NCBI GenBank assembly: GCA_963711065.1
Contig: CAVQCO010000001.1
Location: forward strand, 124,001-188,000
Direction of reading: 5' to 3'
Length of the DNA: 64,000 nt
Origin: Bog-473 sp963711065
GTDB taxonomy: Bacteria; Actinomycetota; Acidimicrobiia; Acidimicrobiales; RAAP-2
This document shows, one piece after another, positions 46,875-55,876 of this stretch; the stretch's first letter is position 1; every line of letters begins with the position of its first letter. Made by a program: the position numbers and the translations under genes. The notes under the pieces are model-generated. The model did not search any database and was not told where the DNA came from. It saw only the letters and a list, made by a program, of their open reading frames with translations.

Positions 46875-47636
46875 TCAGCCGGGTAGCGGCGCCGAGCCGC
46901 CGGCCACCCGCCGGAGCCAGGCGGCCTCCTCGCCCTCGAAGCCTTCGGCCAGGCGTGCCCCGGCCGTGACACGGACCCAACTCTCGAGGGCGTCGTCGGC
47001 CAACTCGTACGCGGCCGACTCCACCCGGCGCACGGCGCGCTGGAAGCTGACCACGGGCTCGGTCGTCCAGCGCCCCCGCAGGACGAGCGTCCGGGCCAGG
47101 TCGGCCGCGGGCGGCCCCGCCGCCACGGTGAGCCAGTCGATGACGACCCAACCCCCGGGCGCCGCCAGGACGTTCCCGGGATGCAGGTCGTAATGGCAGA
47201 CCCCGCGTCCGCCGTCGTCGAGCTCGGCGAGCACCGTCAGCAGCTCCCGGCGCAACCGCTCGTCGGCGAGACCGGCCTCGATCTCACGGCTGAGGCGGGG
47301 GACCAGCTCGGGCAGGCCCGCGACCAGGGCCGCGTGGCATGCGAGCTGGAGCGCGGCGAAGCGCTCGCCGAGCGCGACGGCGTCGTCGACGCTCGAGCCG
47401 AGCAGCACCTCCATCAGCGACGGTCCCGCGACCCGCGTCAGGATCAGGCCGCTGCGCCCCTCGACGGTGACCGTGCCGTGCGGCAGCGCCACCGGCAACC
47501 CGGCGTCGGCCAGGCGGGTGAGCAGGGCGCCCTCGAATTCGGCGAGGCCGTTCCATTCCGGTCGGTCGAGCTTGAGCACCCGTCCGTCGCCGTAGGCGAA
47601 GACCTCGGCCGTCCGCCCCTCGGCCAACCGCTCCAT
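46875..47636 (-). CDS. Aminoglycoside-phosphotransferase (APH) family kinase-like protein
   Basis: This 253-residue protein kinase-fold enzyme has catalytic loop CHYDLHPGNVLA and metal loop VVIDWLTVAAGPPAADLART. The N-lobe contains VFAYGDGRVLKLDRPEW, with the ATP-binding Lys. An intact HxDxxxxN pattern suggests activity. The substrate is unknown; most chromosomal members are not resistance enzymes. It starts two bases after the HIT gene stop, so the two are probably co-transcribed. Confidence 0.82.
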   Translation of the reverse strand: MERLAEGRTAEVFAYGDGRVLKLDRPEWNGLAEFEGALLTRLADAGLPVALPHGTVTVEGRSGLILTRVAGPSLMEVLLGSSVDDAVALGERFAALQLACHAALVAGLPELVPRLSREIEAGLADERLRRELLTVLAELDDGGRGVCHYDLHPGNVLAAPGGWVVIDWLTVAAGPPAADLARTLVLRGRWTTEPVVSFQRAVRRVESAAYELADDALESWVRVTAGARLAEGFEGEEAAWLRRVAGGSAPLPG

Positions 47637-47638
47637 CG

Positions 47639-48118
47639 TCAGAGCACCAGGCGGGCGCGCAGTGCCGCGGCCTCCCGCTCCAGCTGCGCAGGATCGACGG
47701 CGGGCGTCGCCGCCACGTCGAAAGCCTCCGACTCGAGCGGAATCCCGGCCCGGGCGTCGTCGGAGGGGCGGGGCACCAGGTGGACGTGGAGGTGCGGCAC
47801 ACCGTTGCCGAGGCTCAGCCAGTTCATCTTCGCCGGCTGGTACTGCTGTTCGACCGCCCGCGCCACGCGGGCGACGTCCGACCAGAATCCGGCCGCCTCC
47901 TCGGGCGACAGCTCCCAGGGCTCGGCGACGTGCCGGCCCTTCCAGATGACATAGGTGTAGCCCGGGCGCATCGGATACCGGCCGACGTAGCCGTCCCCCC
48001 ACATGCCTTCGAACACCCGCAGGCCGTGCGGCGTCTCGTCGGCGCCGCCGTCGCACAGCGGGCACCCCTCCCCCCGTCGCATCGCGGCGAAATCGGCGGG
48101 CCACCGGTGCTCGGGCAT
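47639..48118 (-). CDS. HIT-family nucleotide-binding protein
   Basis: This 159-residue protein has the histidine triad PHLHVHLVPRP near residue 108, the catalytic motif of nucleoside phosphate hydrolases and transferases, preceded by NWLSLGNGV. An N-terminal CPLCDGG may bind zinc, as in Fhit/HINT relatives. The ATG at 48118 matches the domain start. It forms a pair with the following APH-type kinase and diverges from the secreted repeat protein. Confidence 0.86.
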   Translation of the reverse strand: MPEHRWPADFAAMRRGEGCPLCDGGADETPHGLRVFEGMWGDGYVGRYPMRPGYTYVIWKGRHVAEPWELSPEEAAGFWSDVARVARAVEQQYQPAKMNWLSLGNGVPHLHVHLVPRPSDDARAGIPLESEAFDVAATPAVDPAQLEREAAALRARLVL

Positions 48119-48191
48119 GGTCGCCCCAGTCTGCCAACGACGACACCGGTCGGCTCGTGACGCGCCACGGGCGCCCGTAACCTGGGGCCTC

Positions 48192-49694
48192 TTGCCGACG
48201 CTCCCGCCCGCCCTCCGCCGGAGGACTGCCCTCGCCGCACTCTGCGTCGTGGCTGCGTCGCTCCTCGGGGTCGCTGCGCCCGCCACTGCCCGCGCCACCA
48301 AGGCGCCGGTCCCCGCGTCGCGGGCCGTCGCCCTGGCCGCCACGCCGGACGGTGCGGGCTACTGGGTGGCGTCGTCGACCGGCGGGGTCTACCCGTTCGG
48401 CGACGCGCGCTCCTACGGGAGCATGAGCGGGCGGGCGCTCAACGCGCCGGTGGTCGGGCTGGCCGCCACGCCCTCGGGTCATGGCTATTGGCTCGTCTCC
48501 TCGGACGGCGGCGTCTTCAATTTCGGGGACGCCGGCTTCTTCGGCTCGACCGGCGCGCTGCGCCTCAACGCCCCCGTCGTCGGCCTGGCGGCCACGCCCT
48601 CGGGATTGGGCTACTGGCTCGTCGCCTCCGACGGCGGCATCTTCGGTTACGGCGACGCCGTCTTCCGGGGCTCGGCGGGCTCCCTGCGCCTCAACCAGCC
48701 GGTCGTCGGCCTGGCAGCGACGCCCTCGGGGCAGGGCTACTGGCTCGTCGCCTCCGACGGCGGCATCTTCGGTTACGGCGACGCGGTCTTCAGGGGCTCG
48801 ACGGGCTCCCTGCGCCTCAACCAGCCGGTCGTCGGCATGGCGGCGACGCCCACGGGGCAGGGCTACTGGCTCGTCGCCTCCGACGGCGGCATCTTCGGCT
48901 ACGGCGACGCCGTCTTCCGGGGCTCGACGGGCTCGCTCCGCCTCAACCAGCCCATCGTGAGCATGGCGGCCGCACCGGCCGGCGGCGGCTACTGGCTGGC
49001 TGCGGCCGACGGGGGCGTGTTCACCTTCGGCGCCGCCGTCTTCGAGGGTTCGGCCACGGCCGACATCAACCCGCTCCTGGTCGACCAGTTGGCTTCGACG
49101 GGCGGCGCGCAGCAGGTGATCGTCGTGGATGCTCCCGGCGCGGCCAGCACGACGGCCACCCTGACCGCCTACGAGAACGATGGCGGCGGCTGGTACCAGG
49201 CCTTCGGTCCCCTGCCGGCGGTCGACGGCGCCAACGGCTGGGCGCCGGGACCGAGCAGGACCGAGGGCGACGGCACCACCCCGGAGGGCATCTTCCCCAT
49301 CGGGCCCACCATGTTCGGGACCGATCCCGATCCGGGCACCCGCTTCGCCTACCACCAGCTGGTCTGCGGGGACTGGTGGGACGAGGACCCCGCCAGTCCC
49401 ACCTACAACTCCTTCCAGCACGTCGCCTGCGGCACCACGCCGCCGTTCGCCGGCGCCTCGGAGGCGCTGTGGACGGAGGGCAACGCGTACCCCTCCATGG
49501 CGGTGCTCGACTTCAACACGCCGCCGACGGGCCCGTTCGGGTCCGGCATGTTCCTGCACGCCGACACCGGCGCCCCGACCCAGGGCTGCGTCTCGCTGCC
49601 CTACGGCGACCTCGTCGCGGTGCTCGACTGGTTGAACCCGGCCCTGCACCCCGTCGTCGTCATGGGGCCCGACGCGGTGATCCGCTCCTTCTGA
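48192..49694 (+). CDS. Secreted repeat protein with C-terminal L,D-transpeptidase-like domain
   Basis: This is about 500 residues from a TTG at 48192, chosen because RRRTALAALCVVAASLLG followed by APATARA makes a clean signal peptide; an ATG at 48117 is the alternative. Six repeats of 42 residues (about 45-292) each contain a GYWLVASDGG-like core and probably form a beta propeller. The C-terminal 200 residues end FLHADTGAPTQGCVSLPYGD, resembling the HxnS/TxGCxxL catalytic signature of YkuD-type L,D-transpeptidases. The protein is therefore exported and may act on, or be anchored to, peptidoglycan. The repeat type is one I associate with Acidimicrobiia. Confidence 0.78.
   Translation: MPTLPPALRRRTALAALCVVAASLLGVAAPATARATKAPVPASRAVALAATPDGAGYWVASSTGGVYPFGDARSYGSMSGRALNAPVVGLAATPSGHGYWLVSSDGGVFNFGDAGFFGSTGALRLNAPVVGLAATPSGLGYWLVASDGGIFGYGDAVFRGSAGSLRLNQPVVGLAATPSGQGYWLVASDGGIFGYGDAVFRGSTGSLRLNQPVVGMAATPTGQGYWLVASDGGIFGYGDAVFRGSTGSLRLNQPIVSMAAAPAGGGYWLAAADGGVFTFGAAVFEGSATADINPLLVDQLASTGGAQQVIVVDAPGAASTTATLTAYENDGGGWYQAFGPLPAVDGANGWAPGPSRTEGDGTTPEGIFPIGPTMFGTDPDPGTRFAYHQLVCGDWWDEDPASPTYNSFQHVACGTTPPFAGASEALWTEGNAYPSMAVLDFNTPPTGPFGSGMFLHADTGAPTQGCVSLPYGDLVAVLDWLNPALHPVVVMGPDAVIRSF
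48324..49073 (+). repeat. Six tandem 126-bp coding repeats
   Basis: Units begin at 48324, 48450, 48576, 48702, 48828 and 48954; the first five are exactly 126 bases and the last is slightly shorter and diverged. Units three to five are almost identical in DNA, suggesting recent unequal exchange or gene conversion; the outer ones have drifted. In-frame copy number could vary among strains. Confidence 0.9.
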
Positions 49695-49718
49695 GCCTCG
49701 GCCCGACGGGCGGGTCGC

Positions 49719-51026
49719 CTACCCGGCCGCCGTCGCCACCTCGGCCGCCGCCTCCCCCGCCGCCTCGACGACACGGGACAGGACGTCCTCGTCGTGGGCC
49801 AGGCCGGGGAACATCACCTCGTAGGGCCCCGGGGCGAGCGCCACGCCCCGGCGCAGCATGGCGTGGAAGAAGCGGCCGTAGACGTCGGTGCCGGCCAGGG
49901 CGCGGGCGCCCTCGTAGTCCGACGGCGGCTCCGGGGGCCCCGCCCCGGCGGGGGCCAGGAACAGCCCGACCAGGGGACCGACCGCCGGTGCGGTGACGGC
50001 GAGTCCCCCCGACGCCACCGCCGCCTCGAGGTCCTTGGCGAACACGGCCACGCGCGCCGCCAGCGCCGCATAGTCCGCGGGCCCGACGTGCTCCAACACG
50101 GCCAGGCCGGCCGCCGTCGCCAGCGGGTTCCCCGAGAGGGTGCCGGCCTGGTAGACGGGCCCGCCGGGGGCCAGCTCGGCCATCAGCTCCCGGCGCCCGC
50201 CGAAGGCACCGACGGGCAACCCGCCGCCGATGACCTTGCCGAAGCACCACAGATCGGGGGTCACCCCGGACCAGCCGGTCGCCCCGTCGGGGCCGAGGCG
50301 GAAGCCGGTGATGACCTCGTCGAAGATAAGGAGCGCGCCGGCGGCGTCGCACGCGGCGCGCAACCCGGCCAGGAACCCCGGCTCCGGCGCCACCAGGTTC
50401 ATGTTGGCCGCCACGGGCTCGACGATCACACACGCGACGCGCGCGTCGAGCTCGGGCACCGCGTTGTACGGGACCACCTCGGTGTCGGCCACCGCGCCGG
50501 CCGACACGCCGACCGAGCCGGGCAGGCCGAGCATGGCGACCCCGCTGCCGCCGCCGGCCAGGAGCCCGTCGGAGTGGCCGTGGTAGCAGCCGTCGAACTT
50601 GACCACCCGGTCGCGCCGCGTGACGCCGCGGGCGAGGCGCACCGCGCTCATCGCCGCCTCGGTGCCCGAGGAGACGAGGCGCACCTGCTCACATCCCGGC
50701 ACCCGCTCGCAGACGGCCTCGGCGAGGAGGACCTCACCCGGCGTCGGCGCGCCGAAGGTGGTGCCCCGGGCCGCCGCCGCGGCCACGGCCTCGGTCACGA
50801 CGGGGTGGGCGTGGCCGAGCAGCACCGCGCCGTAGGACTGGACGAGGTCGAGGTAACGGGTTCCCTCGGCGTCGGTGACGTAGGCCCCCTCGCCGGAGAC
50901 GACCGTGTAGGGCGTGCCGCCGACCGAGGCGAAGGAGCGCACCGGCGAGTCCACGCCCCCCGGGATCACCCGCCGAGCGCGGGCGAACCACGCCGCGTTC
51001 GTCGCCGCCCGTTGCGGCTCAGGCAC
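49719..51026 (-). CDS. hemL: Glutamate-1-semialdehyde 2,1-aminomutase
   Basis: This 435-residue PLP enzyme converts glutamate-1-semialdehyde to 5-aminolevulinate, the second C5-pathway step. The cofactor lysine is in DLWCFGKVIGGGLPVGAFGG, with LLIFDEVITGFRLG upstream and the substrate loop IPGGVDSPVRSF near the N-terminus. It overlaps the hemB stop by eight bases, completing the rex-hemA-hemC-cobA/hemD-hemB-hemL series. Confidence 0.95.
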   Translation of the reverse strand: MPEPQRAATNAAWFARARRVIPGGVDSPVRSFASVGGTPYTVVSGEGAYVTDAEGTRYLDLVQSYGAVLLGHAHPVVTEAVAAAAARGTTFGAPTPGEVLLAEAVCERVPGCEQVRLVSSGTEAAMSAVRLARGVTRRDRVVKFDGCYHGHSDGLLAGGGSGVAMLGLPGSVGVSAGAVADTEVVPYNAVPELDARVACVIVEPVAANMNLVAPEPGFLAGLRAACDAAGALLIFDEVITGFRLGPDGATGWSGVTPDLWCFGKVIGGGLPVGAFGGRRELMAELAPGGPVYQAGTLSGNPLATAAGLAVLEHVGPADYAALAARVAVFAKDLEAAVASGGLAVTAPAVGPLVGLFLAPAGAGPPEPPSDYEGARALAGTDVYGRFFHAMLRRGVALAPGPYEVMFPGLAHDEDVLSRVVEAAGEAAAEVATAAG

Positions 51027-52032
51027 CCAGCGCCTCGGCCACCTCGGTGGCGAAGTAGGTGAGGATGAAGTCGGCGCCGGCGCGCTTCAGCACGGTGAGC
51101 TGCTCGAGGGCCACCGCGGGCCCGTCGACCCACCCCGCGGCCGCGGCGGCCTGGACCATCGCGTACTCGCCGCTCACGTGGTACGCGGCGAGCGGGACCG
51201 GCACGGCGCCCCTGACGGCGGCCAGCACGTCGAGGGAGGTCATGGCGGGCTTGACCATGATCATGTCGGCCCCCTCGGCCAGGTCCAGCTGTATCTCGGC
51301 CAGCGCCTCGCGCCCGTTGCGCGGGTCCTGCTGGTAGGCCCGCCGGTCCCCACCGGCGGCGATGGTGACGTCGACGGCGTCGCGGAAGGGGCCGTACAGC
51401 GCGGACGCGTACTTGGCGGCGTAGGCGAGCACGGCCACGCGCTCGTGGCCGTTCCCGTCGAGGGCGGCCCGGATGGCGGCGACCTGCCCGTCCATCATGC
51501 CGCTGGGTGCCACGACGTCCGCCCCCGCCGCAGCCTGGGCCAGGGCGACTCGCTGGTACAGCTCCAGCGTCTCGTCGTTGAGCACCTCGCCCCCCGGCCC
51601 GAGCACCCCGCAGTGCCCGTGGTCGGTGTACTCGTCCAGGCAGAGGTCGGTCATGACGACGAGCTCGTCGCCGACGGCGTCGCGCACGGCGCGCACCGCA
51701 CGCTGCACCACGCCCTCGGGGTCCCAGGCCCCGCTCCCCCGGGCGTCCTTGCGCACCGGGACCCCGAAGAGGATCAGCCCGGGGATCCCGAGCGAGACGA
51801 GCCGCTTGGCCTCGACCACGAGCGAGTCGACGGTGTGCTGCACCTGGCCCGGCATGGACGCGATGGGGGCAGGCGCCTGAATGCCCTCCCGCACGAACAC
51901 CGGTGCGACGAGGTCGTCCACCCCGAGGCGCGCCTCGGCGACCAGGCGCCGGAGCGCCGGCGTGCGGCGCAGCCGGCGGAGCCGGCGGACCGGGAAGTCG
52001 CCGGCGGCCGTGGACGGGGTGGCCGGGGCCAT
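51019..52032 (-). CDS. hemB: Delta-aminolevulinic acid dehydratase (porphobilinogen synthase)
   Basis: This 337-residue enzyme condenses two 5-aminolevulinates into porphobilinogen. Schiff-base lysines are in AYAAKYASALYGPF and MIMVKPAMTSLDVL. The metal site reads DLCLDEYTDHGHCGVL, with two of the three zinc cysteines and Asp at the other, the mixed form typical of actinobacteria. It lies nine bases after the cobA/hemD stop. Confidence 0.95.
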   Translation of the reverse strand: MAPATPSTAAGDFPVRRLRRLRRTPALRRLVAEARLGVDDLVAPVFVREGIQAPAPIASMPGQVQHTVDSLVVEAKRLVSLGIPGLILFGVPVRKDARGSGAWDPEGVVQRAVRAVRDAVGDELVVMTDLCLDEYTDHGHCGVLGPGGEVLNDETLELYQRVALAQAAAGADVVAPSGMMDGQVAAIRAALDGNGHERVAVLAYAAKYASALYGPFRDAVDVTIAAGGDRRAYQQDPRNGREALAEIQLDLAEGADMIMVKPAMTSLDVLAAVRGAVPVPLAAYHVSGEYAMVQAAAAAGWVDGPAVALEQLTVLKRAGADFILTYFATEVAEALGA

Positions 52033-52041
52033 CGCCCCAGC

Positions 52042-53554
52042 CTACGAGCCGGCGCCGGGGCCGGGGCCGAAGTGGTCGATCAGCTCGGCGACGATCCCGG
52101 CGGCCGACGCGTCCGGGGCCTCGTGCACGCCGCGCAGCCCGGCGGCCCGGGCGGAGGCCGCGGTGGTGGGCCCGATGCACACCACGTGGGCCGGCGCCGA
52201 GAGAGGCGCGCCCTCGGGGGTGCGCAGCGCCACGAACGCCTCGACCGAGGACGTGGCGGTGAGCGTGAGCGCGTCGGCCGCGGCCACCTGCGCCAGCACC
52301 TCGGGCTCCGGTGCGGAGAGGGGCACCGTGCGGTACGCCTCCACGCGGCGGACGTCCCACCCCTTCTCCGCCAGGCCCTCGACGATGGTGCCGGGGGCGC
52401 CTGCCGCGCCGGGGAACAGGACCCGCCGATCGGGGCCGTCCGCCGCCGGGAACGCATCGACCAGGCCGCGCGCGCTGTGCTCGGCCGGCACGAGGTCGGG
52501 CTCGACGCCACTCATGCGCAGCGCGTCGGCGGTGGACGGCCCGACCGCGGCCACGAGCACCGGGCCCAGGGCCCGCGCGTCGCGCAGCTCCGCCATGAAG
52601 CGCTCGACCGCGTTGACCGACGTGAGCACGACCCAGCGCTGCTCGCGCACCGCCGCCGCGGCCGCCCGCAGGGCGGCCCCGCCGTCCGCGGGGTCGACCT
52701 GGCGCGTCAGCGGGAGCTCAATGGTCGTGGCCCCGGCCCGGTCCAGCCCGTCGAGGAGGCCGCGGGCGCGCTGGACCGTGCGGGTCACCACGACGGTGCG
52801 GCCCGCGAGCGGGCCCGCGGCGCGGCCCACCGGCCCCTCCGCGCCGAGCGCCGCCACCGGGCCCACCACGATGACGGCGGGCGGGCCCAGGTCGACGCCC
52901 GCCAACCCGCCCAGGGTCGTGCGCGCCACCCGCTGCGCCGGCGTCGTGCCGCGCTCGTATCACGGCGACGGGCGTGTCGGGGGACCGGCCGCCCCGCAGC
53001 AGCGCCTCGGCGATCGCCCCCTTCGTGGTCACGCCCATCAGGACGACGAGGGTCCCCCCCGCGCGGGCCAGCGCGTCCCAGTCCGGGGCGCCCTCGGTGC
53101 CGGGCTCGCCGACGCGGCCCGTCACCACCGTGACCGAGGAGGCCAGCCCGCGCTGGGTGACCGGGATGCCGGCGACGGCGGGGACGCCGAAGGCGGAGGT
53201 GACGCCCGGAACGACCTCCCAGGGGATCCCCGCGCCGGCGAGCACCTCGATCTCCTCGCCGCCGCGGCCGAACAGGAAGGGGTCGCCGCCTTTCAGGCGG
53301 ACCACGACGGCGGAGCCCCGGCCGTGCTCGACGAGCAGCCGGGCGATCTCCTCCTGGCGCGCCGGCCCGCCCTCGGGTCTGCCGGGGTCCTTGCCGACGT
53401 CGATCAGCGTGGCCCCCGGGGGCACCAGGTCGAGGATGGCCGGGCTGACCAGTCGGTCGTGCAGCACGACGTCGGCCCGCGCCAGGAGCGCGGCGCCGCG
53501 GCGCGTCAGCAGCCCGGGATCGCCCGGCCCGGCCCCGACCAGGTACACGGTCAC
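52042..53554 (-). CDS. cobA/hemD: Bifunctional uroporphyrinogen-III C-methyltransferase / uroporphyrinogen-III synthase (CobA-HemD fusion, frameshifted)
   Basis: This is about 503 residues after correction. The N-terminal half is a SAM-dependent methyltransferase (VYLVGAGPGDPGLLTRRG, VVRLKGGDPFLFGRGGEE, GIPVTQRGLASSVTVVTG). The C-terminal half is uroporphyrinogen-III synthase (GRTVVVTRTVQRARGLLDGL, then ALTLTATSSVEAFV). The two meet through PVAVI and ERGTTPAQRVA, in different frames with the break near 52955; 1513 bases equal 504 codons plus one base. The fusion makes uroporphyrinogen III for haem and precorrin-2 for sirohaem or cobalamin. The GTG at 53554 overlaps the hemC stop. Confidence 0.92.
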
Positions 53555-54489
53555 GGGGCCGCCCCCGGCAGCGCCGCCGGCGCGCCGTCGAAGCCCTCGA
53601 TCGCCGCGCCGCCCCCCGCCAGCAGCGCCCGCGCCAGCTCCGTGCCCACGGCGACGGGGTCCTCCCCCTGGCGCACCATGCGGATCAGGGTGCGCCCGTC
53701 GCCGCTGGCCACCAGGCCGGACACCCGCACGCCCGCGCCGGCGCCGGCCGTCTCGGCGAAGGCCCCGACCGGCACGGTGCAGCTCCCCCCGAGCGCCGCC
53801 AGCACGGCCCGCTCGGCCCGCAGCGCGCGGTGGCTGGGCTCGTCGTCGACGGCGGCCAGCAGCCGCCGCGTGCGCTCGTCGTCGGCCCGGCACTGCACGG
53901 CGACGGCGCCCTGGCCCGCCTGGGGCAGGACGTCCATCGGGTCGAGCACGTCGCTCAGCTTCCCCTGCCACCCCAGGCGTTCGAGGGCGGCAACGGCCAC
54001 CACCACGGCGGAGACGTCCCCGCTCTGACCGACGGCGACACGGCGGGCCATGTTGCCCCGCAGCTGCGTGAACACGAGGTCGGGCCGGAGGTAGGCCAGC
54101 TGGGCACGGCGGCGGGCCGACCCCGTCGCGACGAGGCCACCCGGCGGGAGCGCCGCCAGCGTGCAGCCGACCAGGCCGTCGCGGGCGTCGGCCCGCGGGG
54201 GCACGGCACCGAGCACGACGTGGTCCGCCATGGTCGAGGGCATGTCCTTGGCCGAGTGCACGGCGGCGTCGGCGCGCCCGTCGCTCACCGCCGCCTCGAC
54301 CTCGGTGACGAACACGCCCTGCCCGCCGATCTCGTCGAGCGGCGCCGACGCGTCCCGGTCGCCCCGCGTGCGCACGACGACCGGCTCCACCTCGAGGCCG
54401 GGGTGGGCCCGGCGCAGGAGCTCGGCGACGATCTCGGTCTGGCGCCGGGCCAGCGGGGAGCCGCGGGTGGCCAGGCGGACGGTTGCCAT
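53551..54489 (-). CDS. hemC: Porphobilinogen deaminase (hydroxymethylbilane synthase)
   Basis: This 312-residue enzyme polymerises four porphobilinogens. VRLATRGSPLARRQTEIVAE starts the fold; the dipyrromethane-cofactor Cys is in ALGGSCTVPVGAF, and HSAKDMPSTM holds the conserved Lys and Asp. The ATG at 54489 matches the family start; an ATG five codons upstream (54504) is possible. It follows hemA after a short gap. Confidence 0.94.
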   Translation of the reverse strand: MATVRLATRGSPLARRQTEIVAELLRRAHPGLEVEPVVVRTRGDRDASAPLDEIGGQGVFVTEVEAAVSDGRADAAVHSAKDMPSTMADHVVLGAVPPRADARDGLVGCTLAALPPGGLVATGSARRRAQLAYLRPDLVFTQLRGNMARRVAVGQSGDVSAVVVAVAALERLGWQGKLSDVLDPMDVLPQAGQGAVAVQCRADDERTRRLLAAVDDEPSHRALRAERAVLAALGGSCTVPVGAFAETAGAGAGVRVSGLVASGDGRTLIRMVRQGEDPVAVGTELARALLAGGGAAIEGFDGAPAALPGAAP

Positions 54490-54512
54490 GCCCGACTCTC
54501 CCATGGCGACGA

Positions 54513-55788
54513 CTACAGGTCGAAGAGGATGCGCAGCGCCTCGACGAGCCGTTCGCCGCGCGGCGTCCCGGCGGTCTCCTTGAGCAACATCGTCGGCTCG
54601 TGGAGCATCTTGGCCAGCGCGGCGCGCGTGGCGGCGTCCACGTGCTCCCACTCCTCCTCGCTGAGGTCGGCCAGCTGGGCCCGGTGGCGCTCCAGCTCGG
54701 CGACGCGCAGGGACTCGGCGCGCGCCCGCAGCGATGCGATGACGGGTGCGGCGCCGCGCTGGCGGCTGGCGGTGCGGAAGCGCTCCACCTCGGCGGCGAC
54801 GATGCGTCGCGCCGCCACCGACTCCTCCGCCCGGTCGCCGAGCGCCCGGGCCACCGAGGCGCTCAACGTGTCCATGTCGAGCAAGGTGATGCCGTCCCGC
54901 GCGGCCACGTCCGGGTCGACGTTGCGCGGGACGCCGAGGTCGATCACGAGCAGGGGGCCGGCCACCGAGGCGAAGTCCGTCGCCGTCAGCACGTGGGACT
55001 CGGCGGCCACGGCGGTCAGGACGACGTCGGCATCCGCCAGCTCGGCGGCGACGCGCTCGAGCGGCACCGCGCGCATCTCGAAGCCGCCGCCGGCGGTCTC
55101 GCGCACGAGGTCCCGCGCCCGCCGCAAGGAGCGGTTGGCGACCACGACGCGCCGGGGCGCGTCCACCGGCGCGATGTCCGCCAGGGCGCGGCAGACGCCG
55201 AGGCCCATGTCGCCGGCGCCGACGACCACGACCCGCGCACCGCCCACGCCCGCCTGGTCGTGGCCGCGGGCCACGGTCACGGCGGCGTAGGCGAAGGAGG
55301 TCGTCCCCTGCGAGATGCCCGTCTCGGTGCGGACCCGCTTGCCCGTCTGCAGCGCGTGCCGGAAGAGCGCCGAGAGCACCGGACCGCACGCCCCCTCCTC
55401 CTGGGCCCGCTCGAAGGCGCGGCGGACCTGGCCGACGACCTCGGTCTCCCCCGTCACCACCGACTCGAGCCCGGCGGTGACGGAGAAGAGATGGGAGGTG
55501 ACGTCGTCGTCGAAGCGGATGGAGGCGTGGGCCGAGAGCTCCTCGACCGAGACGCCCGAGTGCGCGGAGAGGACGTCGTAGGTTTCGGCCACCGCGTCGT
55601 GGAAGCGGTCCACCACCGCGTAGACCTCGGTGCGCAGGCAGGTCGAGAGGACGACCGTCTCCTGGACGTTGCGGCAGTGGCTCAGCGCGCTCGAGCACCT
55701 TGTGCAGGTCGCCGTCGGCCACGGCGGCCGCCTCGAGCAGCGGCAGCGGGGCCTGCGTGTGCTGGAGCCCTACGACGACGACGGACAC
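54513..55788 (-). CDS. hemA: Glutamyl-tRNA reductase (frameshifted)
   Basis: This is about 424 residues: the committed C5-pathway enzyme, reducing glutamyl-tRNA to glutamate-1-semialdehyde. The catalytic Cys is in VVLSTCLRTEVYA, where the usual STCNR has Leu for Asn. The NADPH domain contains VVVVGAGDMGLGVCRALA, and GQVRRAFERAQEEG is conserved. The N-terminal VVVVGLQHTQAPLPLLE is in another frame; the break is near 55690 in GAGCGCGCTGAG, and 1276 bases fit one extra base. The GTG at 55788 follows a good AGGAAGGA ribosome site. It is a likely target of Rex, encoded just upstream. Confidence 0.92.
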
Positions 55789-55810
55789 TCGGTTCCTTCC
55801 TGGGTCGGCC

Positions 55811-55820
55811 CACAATTGTG
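55811..55820. promoter_or_regulatory. Perfect palindrome CACAATTGTG upstream of hemA
   Basis: This ten-base perfect palindrome lies 23-32 bases before the hemA start, in the 88-base gap between rex and hemA. It contains the TTGTG and CACAA half-sites of Rex operators but in the reverse order (CACAA then TTGTG), so it is not a canonical Rex box. It could be another operator or part of a promoter. Confidence 0.35.
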
Positions 55821-55876
55821 CCGGTCCCGCACCACAGCCTGCCAGTCAGGCGGGCGGGCCCGACCCGCCGCCGGCC

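Noticed and set aside
48324..49073. Regular repeats considered as a CRISPR array
   Set aside because: Units are 126 bp, contiguous and in frame within a secreted protein, with no spacers and no cas genes.
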